Below are positions 56,592 to 62,499 of a stretch of 64,000 nucleotides of DNA, one piece after another. The notes under the pieces were generated by a model. The model was not told the DNA's origin. It saw only the letters and a program-made list of their open reading frames with translations, and ran no database searches. Origin of the DNA: Candidatus Moraniibacteriota bacterium (lineage in GTDB: Bacteria > Patescibacteriota > Minisyncoccia > Moranbacterales > UBA1568). A program made the position numbers and the translations under genes. Every line of letters starts with the position of its first letter. Position 1 is the first letter of the stretch. The DNA lies in contig JAHBAT020000003.1 in NCBI GenBank assembly GCA_018499985.2, positions 1 through 64,000 of the forward strand, in the 5' to 3' direction.

Positions 56592-58343
56592 TTATTCTTT
56601 AGAGGACGCTTCCTTAAAAGAAGGATCACTGAGGATGTCTTCGTAGAGATCTTCTAGAGCTTCATCTCTACCGGTAGTGCGCCAGACCTCTTGGAACGTA
56701 GTAATACCTTCAACTACTTTGAGGATACCATCCTGATTCATAGTGAGCATGCCTTCTTTGATGGCTGCTTCACGAATTTCATTCTCAGTAGCAAAGTTGT
56801 CAATAATTTTGGCAATACCATCTGTCACAGGAAAGATCTCGAAGATTCCTTGGCGACCACGATACCCAGAAAAGTGACATTCAGCACAACCGACTGGCTT
56901 GTAGAGGGTTTCTATAGTTTTTGGTACATGAATACCTGTATTAAGAGGAATAGTAGCAAGAATTTTTTGAAGGGCGGCTATGGTTTTTGGCGCAGGAGTG
57001 TAAGCCTCACGACATTTTTTACAAAGAACACGAACAAGACGTTGGCCAATAAAAATATTGACAGCACTTCCAATAAGAGAACCTTTGATACCAAGCTCAC
57101 CGAGACGTACGATGGAGGCTGGAGCATCATTGGTGTGAAGGGTAGTGAACACGAGGTGTCCTGTAAGTGCTGCGTTTACTGCTACTTCAGCCGTTTCTTC
57201 ATCTCGTATTTCTCCCACAAGAATAACATCAGGATCCTGACGGACAATAGCGCGTAGGGCTTGGCCAAAACCATATGAGTCGTCATTGTTTACAGCGGTC
57301 TGCACAACCCCAGGAAGAATGTATTCGATAGGATCTTCCACGGTAATAATTTTGACTGAAGACTCATTAATCTCACGAATCAAGCTGTAGAGCGTGGTAG
57401 TTTTACCGGAGCCTGTTGGCCCGGTATTCACAATCATACCGTGAGGTTTTTTGATTTGACGCTTAATTTCGAGAAGAGCTTCGCCTCGAAGACCCAGCGT
57501 TTCAAGTGGTACATCTGCTTCAGAACTATTAAGAAGACGCATGTTGATGGTCTCACCCTGGTTGGTAGGGATGATGCTGACACGGATATCGATACGCTCA
57601 TCATCTTTCATAATAAAAAAGCTACCATCTTGAGCCCTGGCAGTGGCATTGAGCTTCATCTTGGCAAGCATTTTTACACGAGAAAGAGTAAGGTGATAGA
57701 CATCTGATGGGATATGAGCGATGTCTTCTAAGAGTCCATCGATACGGTAACGTAGGCGGACTTCGCCAGCCTCCGGTTCGATATGTATATCACTGGTATG
57801 AAGATGGTTGGCTCCAGCCAAAATAATCTCGAGCACCTTGGTAGTCGGAAGATTAGCAAGATTATTTTTAAGCGAAAGAAGGTCATCAAACTCTTTACCA
57901 AAAGTGGCAAGGTCTTCCTTTGAAAGACTCACCTTCATTTGATCAAGGTGTTCGATGAAGGGTTTTTTAGTATACTCTTCCCAAGCGCGTTCTAGAGAAG
58001 CGCTTGATATAAGATAGAATTTTATTTCTTGCTCACGCTCTTTGGCATAGGTGAGGAGTTTTTCTTTGATGGAGGCATCGGTTTGAGTTAGTCCGATACG
58101 GTAGATGCCGCGCTCTTTTTGAAAAAGGACAGAGAGGGTTTCTCTGGCAAGGTCTTCCGGAAACGAGCGGACATGATCTCCATCAACCGGAAAAAGAGAG
58201 AGGTCGATATAAGGGAGGCCTTGAGAGTGAGCGAGACGCTCGACCTCGCTTTCGCGAGAAGAAATATCGATTTTTTGCAAAAAATCACCGACACCTTCTT
58301 TTGTGCTATCAGCGGATTCTGATTGTCTAACTACTTTGACCAT
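56592..58343 (-). CDS. pilB: PilB/GspE-type secretion ATPase (type IV pilus extension motor)
   Basis: 583 residues. N-terminal GspE-N-like domain, then the hexameric ATPase: Walker A NTGPTGSGKTTTLYSL near 305, Asp box EDPIEYILPG, Walker B DPDVILVGEIRDEETAE, and His box TGHLVFTTLHTNDA. A zinc-binding tetracysteine loop follows (CKKCREAY, CAECHFSGYRG). These are the marks of PilB/GspE rather than PilT. It powers pilin assembly at the cytoplasmic membrane, used for motility, attachment or DNA uptake in many CPR. No other pilus genes lie in the window. It has its own promoter and structured leader. Confidence 0.93.
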   Translation of the reverse strand: MVKVVRQSESADSTKEGVGDFLQKIDISSRESEVERLAHSQGLPYIDLSLFPVDGDHVRSFPEDLARETLSVLFQKERGIYRIGLTQTDASIKEKLLTYAKEREQEIKFYLISSASLERAWEEYTKKPFIEHLDQMKVSLSKEDLATFGKEFDDLLSLKNNLANLPTTKVLEIILAGANHLHTSDIHIEPEAGEVRLRYRIDGLLEDIAHIPSDVYHLTLSRVKMLAKMKLNATARAQDGSFFIMKDDERIDIRVSIIPTNQGETINMRLLNSSEADVPLETLGLRGEALLEIKRQIKKPHGMIVNTGPTGSGKTTTLYSLIREINESSVKIITVEDPIEYILPGVVQTAVNNDDSYGFGQALRAIVRQDPDVILVGEIRDEETAEVAVNAALTGHLVFTTLHTNDAPASIVRLGELGIKGSLIGSAVNIFIGQRLVRVLCKKCREAYTPAPKTIAALQKILATIPLNTGIHVPKTIETLYKPVGCAECHFSGYRGRQGIFEIFPVTDGIAKIIDNFATENEIREAAIKEGMLTMNQDGILKVVEGITTFQEVWRTTGRDEALEDLYEDILSDPSFKEASSKE

Positions 58344-58427
58344 ACCCGGTAGTACTACTTCAACATTTTTTGCAAAATATTTTTAGGAGTAGGGTTATTT
58401 TTATTTATTTTAAAATCAATTCAATAC

Positions 58428-58477
58428 AACAAACCTAAATCCTTAGTTGAAGTTGTCCCACCGGGCATAGGTTTGTT
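58428..58477 (-). promoter_or_regulatory. Hairpin at the 5' end of the pilB-type transcript
   Basis: Perfect 10-bp stem AACAAACCTA (58477-58468 on minus) with TAGGTTTGTT (58437-58428), closing a 30-nt loop that contains a CCC-GGT-GGG hairpin. It starts at the predicted transcription start. No T run follows, so it is not a terminator and may stabilise the mRNA or regulate it. No riboswitch class recognised. Confidence 0.5.
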
Positions 58478-58484
58478 TTCTTTC

Positions 58485-58513
58485 ATTGTAGCGCGGGACT
58501 ACAGAGAGGACAA
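58485..58513 (-). promoter_or_regulatory. Promoter of the pilB-type gene
   Basis: Minus strand: TTGTCC (58513-58508), 17 bp, TACAAT (58490-58485). Start near 58479, ~135 nt before the ATG. Confidence 0.55.
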
Positions 58514-58525
58514 ACCAAAGAAGAT

Positions 58526-59665
58526 TTAGAGTAATGCGACTTCAAGTTTTTCGAAAAGAATTTGCTCAGCTTCTTCAAGACTACCTGCAGGCAAAAGAAG
58601 AAGAATGGTATCTCCTAGGAGGGTATGATTAGGTAAGCGTTCTAGTAAAACCTCAAAAGCCTCTCGGGAAGCACTCTTGATGAGAACTCTCACGGTAGAA
58701 GTATTCTCCGGAGAAAGGAGGGCAAAGAATTTTGCCTGAGAAGAATTAGCTTTAATTTTTTCAAGGATAAGCGGCAAGTCATCTATCTCTGCACGAGCAT
58801 GGACGATATCTTCTGTAGTTACCAAAGACCACACCAGGTCAAGTTTAGGAGCTGATTTGATTTGAGCCATCGCTTTGCCCCAAAGTTTGATAAGGTGAAG
58901 GGGCTGGGTTTTGTAGAGTGAGCGAATGATGCGTTGTTGATCAGCACCCATTTGCATCAAGACAGAGGCGAGCTGAAGAGACTTGGGAGTAGTATTTTTT
59001 CTTTGAAAACTGTCTGTAGCAGCTATGATGCCTGTTAGGAGAGGGAGTGCCATCACGTCTGGCAGAGCTCCGGTTTTAGAAGCCAGGAAGAGATCGGCTA
59101 CTATTTCAGCTAATGAAGAAGCTTTGAGATCAATAGCATTGAACTGTCCAAAATTTTCATTAGCGGGTTGATTATCTATATTGACCACTGGCATTTCATA
59201 AAAAATATCGGGGTCATTTTCATAGATTTTGCCACAGCGCTCTTTGTCAGATGCGCCGAGGACAATAGCAAGGTCAAAAATGAATTGAGCTGGGATAAAA
59301 GAAAAATCACGAGGATCAATAGTGCCTTTTTCTGGAGTAAGATAGATGCGAAATTCTTTCGGTAGTCGTTCCGAAGTGATATTGACGATGTTATTGTACT
59401 CAGTATTGAAAGCTAGTACGAAATCACGCGAAGCAGTAATAGACTCCCTGATATTGGTAGGTCTCTCAAGAATAGAAAGACTTTCTAAGTCTCTTAAGAG
59501 GGTGTCTCCAGCGAGAGTGGCCTTCTTGCCAATTTTTTCAAAGAAAAGAGCCAAAGCCACAGCTGTAGATACAGCATCAAGTGAGGCATGCGGCGTGACG
59601 ATAATAAGGGGATGAGAGGCTTTTTGGAGGAGCTCTTCAAATTGTTGGGCAAGATTTAGGGACAT
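58526..59665 (-). CDS. Degenerate DHH-family protein, probably inactive
   Basis: 379 residues with DHH-family organisation but broken active-site motifs. Motif I reads TPHASLDAVSTA (expected HxxPDGDA-type), the DHH motif reads NIDNQPAN, and the C-terminal GGGH of DHHA1 is replaced by GDTILLLL. One metal-site Asp (ATDSF) remains. The overall length and order match the intact relative at 25333-26292. A binding or regulatory role is more likely than phosphoesterase activity. It shares no operon with the pilB-type gene, which has its own promoter just downstream. Confidence 0.78.
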   Translation of the reverse strand: MSLNLAQQFEELLQKASHPLIIVTPHASLDAVSTAVALALFFEKIGKKATLAGDTLLRDLESLSILERPTNIRESITASRDFVLAFNTEYNNIVNITSERLPKEFRIYLTPEKGTIDPRDFSFIPAQFIFDLAIVLGASDKERCGKIYENDPDIFYEMPVVNIDNQPANENFGQFNAIDLKASSLAEIVADLFLASKTGALPDVMALPLLTGIIAATDSFQRKNTTPKSLQLASVLMQMGADQQRIIRSLYKTQPLHLIKLWGKAMAQIKSAPKLDLVWSLVTTEDIVHARAEIDDLPLILEKIKANSSQAKFFALLSPENTSTVRVLIKSASREAFEVLLERLPNHTLLGDTILLLLPAGSLEEAEQILFEKLEVALL

Positions 59666-59778
59666 GGCAGAAATAATGGAATAAGATGAATAATCAAAAA
59701 TAGCAAGGAAAAAGCCTTACGTCAAGGGAAAAAATGTAAACCCTCGCCAAATCCCATGACACAGGCTAGGATAAAAAT

Positions 59779-60219
59779 ATGGAAAATCTACAGACTACAT
59801 ATAATAACGACGAAACAAAAGATTTTGGCCGAAAATTAGCCAAAACTCTTCACCCGAGCATAGCCCTGTGTCTCTCGGGAGATCTCGGTGCTGGGAAGAC
59901 TACCCTCTCACAGGGGATTCTTGAAGGCTTGGGTGCACTTCCTCCTTACACGAGTCCAACATTTGTCATTATGAAGGAATATGTACTTAGAGAAGCTACA
60001 GAGACAGGTATTAAGCGCATCTACCATGTAGATGCTTATCGAATAGAATCTAAAGATATTGAGCACCTTGGTTTTGAAGAATGGTGCAGCGATCCGAGCG
60101 GGCTTGTAATTTTGGAGTGGCCAGAGCGGATAGCTGAGCTGCTGCCACAAAAAAGAATAGACATTACTTTGACGCAAAAGGGGGAAATGGAAAGAGAAAT
60201 AGTAGTCACAAAGAAATAG
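59779..60219 (+). CDS. tsaE: tRNA threonylcarbamoyladenosine biosynthesis protein TsaE
   Basis: ATPase of the TsaB-TsaD-TsaE complex that makes t6A37 on ANN-decoding tRNAs. 146 residues: LCLSGDLGAGKTTLSQGIL (P-loop near 35-50), SPTFVIMKEY, HVDAYRIES and ILEWPERIAELLP, the complete TsaE pattern. A TAGGAT seven bases before the ATG could be a -10 box for a nearly leaderless mRNA, but no -35 is evident. A strong terminator follows. The partner genes tsaB and tsaD are not in the window. Confidence 0.95.
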   Translation: MENLQTTYNNDETKDFGRKLAKTLHPSIALCLSGDLGAGKTTLSQGILEGLGALPPYTSPTFVIMKEYVLREATETGIKRIYHVDAYRIESKDIEHLGFEEWCSDPSGLVILEWPERIAELLPQKRIDITLTQKGEMEREIVVTKK

Positions 60220-60228
60220 ACTTAACTA

Positions 60229-60272
60229 TAAAAAGAGCCGCCCGAATCGTAGTTACGATGGGCGGCTTTTTT
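60229..60272. terminator. Strong symmetric terminator between tsaE and the small-gene cluster
   Basis: AGCCGCCC / GGGCGGCT stem with an inner ATCGTA/TACGAT helix. Plus side ends CTTTTTTG after tsaE. The minus side continues to TCTTTTTATAG, ending the small membrane gene. Confidence 0.85.
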
Positions 60273-60291
60273 GTGGGCACGTTGGCCCGGA

Positions 60292-60495
60292 TTATTTCTT
60301 CTTGCTTTTCTTCGGGATGAGGCTCCGAAACATATGCCGGATGGCATAGAGGCAGACCCCAATCATGACGAGAGAAACAGCAACGGAGCTGTTGATCTTC
60401 ATCACAATGAAGAAAGTGATGGCGATCTTGACCCAGAGGGGAAATCCCCAGAAGGTCTTCCAAAGCCATGTAAGAAATTTTTTAAAGGACTGCAT
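60292..60495 (-). CDS. Small membrane protein (67 residues)
   Basis: MQSFKKFLTWLWKTFWGF followed by two hydrophobic segments (~18-34 and ~36-54) and a basic tail PKKSKKK. AGGGGGAAT sits 3-11 nt upstream of the ATG, one of the best ribosome-binding sites in the window, and a consensus promoter (60550-60578) lies 55 bp upstream. No family recognised. It may be a hydrophobic peptide of toxin or stress type, but that is a guess. The first of four very small minus-strand genes. Confidence 0.65.
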   Translation of the reverse strand: MQSFKKFLTWLWKTFWGFPLWVKIAITFFIVMKINSSVAVSLVMIGVCLYAIRHMFRSLIPKKSKKK

Positions 60496-60549
60496 GATAT
60501 TCCCCCTTGGAATTTTGTGACGATGATAGGATTACCACCTTGACTTTAT

Positions 60550-60578
60550 ATTATACACCTTTTTACTATAAAAGTCAA
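60550..60578 (-). promoter_or_regulatory. Promoter of the 67-residue membrane protein gene
   Basis: Minus strand: TTGACT (60578-60573), 17 bp, TATAAT (60555-60550). Confidence 0.75.
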
Positions 60579-60591
60579 TATTAAAAAGGCT

Positions 60592-60632
60592 TATCTAAAG
60601 CGTCCACATGCAAATAAACGCTTTAGATAAAA
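60592..60632. terminator. Inverted repeat / terminator between small genes
   Basis: TTATCTAAAGCGT and ACGCTTTAGATAA form a perfect 13-bp stem with a ~14-nt loop. On the minus strand it is followed by GCCTTTTTAA, on the plus strand by AACTTTT, so it can end transcripts of the upstream small genes. Confidence 0.65.
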
Positions 60633-60680
60633 CTTTTAATGCTCTATGAAAATCCGAAAAAAATCAGAGTCTCAATTGAG

Positions 60681-60712
60681 GGCAGAAGCGAATATAATAA
60701 AACGCTTCTGCC
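60681..60712. repeat. 3' hairpin repeat R1
   Basis: GGCAGAAGCG / CGCTTCTGCC, 14 bp after the stop of the 32-residue ORF. Related to R2 and R3 in sequence and position, preceded by TTGAG. Confidence 0.7.
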
Positions 60713-60725
60713 AAGGTGCGTGGAA

Positions 60726-60824
60726 TTAGCTTTCCCGCGGCTTCTTGGGAGGTTTTTTCTTTTCCTCCTCCTTTACCGTAAACGGTTTGCCGCGACCTAC
60801 GGATCCACTGTTGGATGCTGCCAT
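60726..60824 (-). CDS. Very small Lys/Pro-rich protein (32 residues)
   Basis: MAASNSGSVGRGKPFTVKEE then a Lys/Pro-rich end (EKKKPPKKPRES). The GGGAG ribosome-binding site is 7-11 nt upstream of the ATG at 60824. Too short for family assignment, but the start signal, the downstream R1 hairpin and the neighbours of similar build suggest it is real. Probably disordered and nucleic-acid or protein binding by charge. No function proposed. Confidence 0.45.
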   Translation of the reverse strand: MAASNSGSVGRGKPFTVKEEEKKKPPKKPRES

Positions 60825-60877
60825 ATTTCTTACTCCCTCTTAAGAATCCACTACATGGTGTAATGAATTCAGTTGAG

Positions 60878-60904
60878 GGGAGAAGCATACAGAGATGCTT
60901 TCCC
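60878..60904. repeat. 3' hairpin repeat R3
   Basis: GGGAGAAGCAT / ATGCTTTCCC with one bulged base, preceded by GTTGAG. Lies 84 bp after the stop of the 35-residue ORF and upstream of the 32-residue ORF. Confidence 0.6.
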
Positions 60905-60987
60905 GGAAGTGACTATTGGTTCGGGTTGTCACGTTCCCCGGAGCTTCTATTCTGTTGCCAGGTCGAAACTCAAACACCCCGCCCATA

Positions 60988-61095
60988 CTAGAGAAGATCT
61001 CGTAGTATGATCCACAGTCCGAGGACTGTGGATGCTACCTTTATCGCACCATAGGCGCGACACAGATAGCGACAGATACGACGAAGGCGCATCAT
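60988..61095 (-). CDS. Very small Arg-rich single-helix peptide (35 residues)
   Basis: MMRLRRICRYLCRAYGA is followed by a hydrophobic helix (IKVASTVLGLWIILRDLL). Two adjacent ATGs at 61095 and 61092. A TATACT (61118-61113 on minus) lies only ~18 bp upstream, so the mRNA would have a very short leader. Basic-then-hydrophobic build suits a membrane-inserted peptide. There is no similarity evidence. A perfect palindrome GTCCGAGGAC-type hairpin (around 61010-61032, CCACAGTCC/GGACTGTGG) lies inside the coding sequence. Confidence 0.4.
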   Translation of the reverse strand: MMRLRRICRYLCRAYGAIKVASTVLGLWIILRDLL

Positions 61096-61215
61096 TTTTT
61101 TCTAAGCGGTACAGTATACCACTAGATAGACACTGACTTTTTATGTGGAATAGGCCTCCTTTTCTAAAGAACAAATCCTCTATAAGCCTTCAATCAATTT
61201 GAAAACTTAATAGAG

Positions 61216-61247
61216 GGCAGAAGTGAATACGATGAGACGTTTCTGCC
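61216..61247. repeat. 3' hairpin repeat R2
   Basis: GGCAGAAGTG / CGTTTCTGCC, 12 bp after the stop of the 85-residue gene. Compared with R1, both arms changed but pairing is kept (G-U pairs), which supports a conserved RNA structure. Confidence 0.7.
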
Positions 61248-61258
61248 AAGTTTAGGAG

Positions 61259-61516
61259 CTAGGGCTCTATGCCCTGGTCCCAGATATCCTCGGGATCCTT
61301 TTCGATACTTTCGATTTGGACCTCCGAAAATATTTTGTAGGTGGTGAATGACTGGAACATCGGGTAGTCACTCGTGAGCCTTACCTGAGCATCTCGAGTG
61401 ATACGCTCTCTCGTCCAAGTCAGCGCTTCTTCGGGAGAAGCAAACTCTTTATCAAAGAGTCCGTACTCGAATCCACCAAAGAATACGTCTGCCTTTTTTG
61501 AAATAACTAGATACAT
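61259..61516 (-). CDS. Uncharacterised 85-residue soluble protein
   Basis: Starts MYLVISKKADVFFGGFEYGL and ends DPEDIWDQGIEP. Strand-rich with an EEALTWTRERITRD helix in the middle, no Cys, acidic. The ATG at 61516 is chosen because AGGGGG sits 6-11 nt upstream; the longer in-frame version to 61594 would cover the promoter. A near-consensus promoter (61574-61602) and the R2 hairpin frame it as a single-gene unit. No family recognised. Confidence 0.6.
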   Translation of the reverse strand: MYLVISKKADVFFGGFEYGLFDKEFASPEEALTWTRERITRDAQVRLTSDYPMFQSFTTYKIFSEVQIESIEKDPEDIWDQGIEP

Positions 61517-61573
61517 GGTAACCCCCTGTTTGTGGAAAGAATTTTTGTGAGTCATTTCGTAACTCAACAGCAC

Positions 61574-61602
61574 AGTATACCCTTTCTGTGACAAAGAGTC
61601 AA
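61574..61602 (-). promoter_or_regulatory. Promoter of the 85-residue gene
   Basis: Minus strand: TTGACT (61602-61597), 17 bp, TATACT (61579-61574). Leader ~50 nt. Confidence 0.7.
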
Positions 61603-61691
61603 TAATAGTGTCTAGTATATATTTAAAATATATCTATAAAAAACTTTAAATAAAGCATAAATATTATAATATATAATATTCATCAAAAATA

Positions 61692-61720
61692 TTGACTAAA
61701 TATAGAAAAGAGAATATAAT
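61692..61720 (+). promoter_or_regulatory. Promoter of the TrmB-type gene, leaderless geometry
   Basis: TTGACT (61692-61697), 17 bp, TATAAT (61715-61720). The ATG at 61728 is 7 bp after the -10 box, so transcription would begin at or next to the start codon. Confidence 0.7.
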
Positions 61721-61727
61721 AAAGCTT

Positions 61728-62462
61728 ATGAACACAGAAGAAGCACTCAAAACTCTCGGGCTTAATGATAAACAAGTAGCTGTCTATCTTGCTCTTTTAC
61801 AGCTAGGTCAATCTACTGCTTATCGAGTAGCTACGAAGAGTGGTCTCAAAAAACCTACTACGTACGTGATACTTGATGAGTTAATAGAAAAGGGTTTAGT
61901 GTTCAGGGTGCCTCAGATGAAGACACAGCACTATGTTGCTAGGACCCCTGAAGAAGCCTTTGCTCGAGCTTCGCATGAACTTTCTCAAGCAAGGGCTCTT
62001 CTGCCTGAGATTTTGGCTATGGCCAAAGGCAAGAAAAATAAAGTCAGCGCCTTATATTTTGAAGGCGTAGAAGGCATGAAACAGATGCTTGAATATAGAT
62101 TTAAGGAACATGCAGGCGAGGAAATGCTTGGTTTTTGGGCTACGGATAAGAATGCTTCACCAGAACTGACAGAATATTTTAAGGAAGAATATCCCAAAAA
62201 AATGCAGCGTCACAGTATTCGGATGAGAGGCTTGGCTCCGGCCGATGAACAGCTGGAGATTTATCGAAAGACCGACCAAGCCTATGGGAGAAATATCAAA
62301 CAAATTTCTACGAAAGATTACTCATCAGAAGTAGCTATTACAGTGACGGGTGATTTAGTTCGAATCGAGGATTATAAAAATCTACAGGGAATGGCTATAG
62401 AAAATGAGGATGTAGCCAGAGCACTTCGACAGATATTTGAAATGGTGTGGCGTAAGTACTAG
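61728..62462 (+). CDS. TrmB-family transcriptional regulator
   Basis: 244 residues from ATG 61728. N-terminal winged helix: EEALKTLGLNDKQVAVYLALLQLGQSTAYRVATKSGLKKPTTYVILDELIEKGLV, the TrmB DNA-binding pattern, followed by a coiled-coil stretch and a ~140-residue C-terminal domain beginning KVSALYFEGVEGMKQML. TrmB proteins were first known as sugar-responsive regulators in Archaea and are common in CPR. The ligand and target genes are unknown. An in-frame upstream ATG at 61692 lies within the promoter and is unlikely to be used. Confidence 0.85.
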   Translation: MNTEEALKTLGLNDKQVAVYLALLQLGQSTAYRVATKSGLKKPTTYVILDELIEKGLVFRVPQMKTQHYVARTPEEAFARASHELSQARALLPEILAMAKGKKNKVSALYFEGVEGMKQMLEYRFKEHAGEEMLGFWATDKNASPELTEYFKEEYPKKMQRHSIRMRGLAPADEQLEIYRKTDQAYGRNIKQISTKDYSSEVAITVTGDLVRIEDYKNLQGMAIENEDVARALRQIFEMVWRKY

Positions 62463-62464
62463 TT

Positions 62465-62493
62465 TTGTTTTATTAAAGCCAAAAGAGTATAAT
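62465..62493 (+). promoter_or_regulatory. Promoter of polA, leaderless geometry
   Basis: TTGTTT (62465-62470), 17 bp, TATAAT (62488-62493). The ATG is 6 bp after the -10 box. Confidence 0.6.
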
Positions 62494-62499
62494 ACAGGT

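Noticed and set aside
60206-60469. 87-codon minus-strand frame overlapping the 67-residue membrane protein gene
   Set aside because: Overlaps the terminator and the better-supported small gene, and has no ribosome site.
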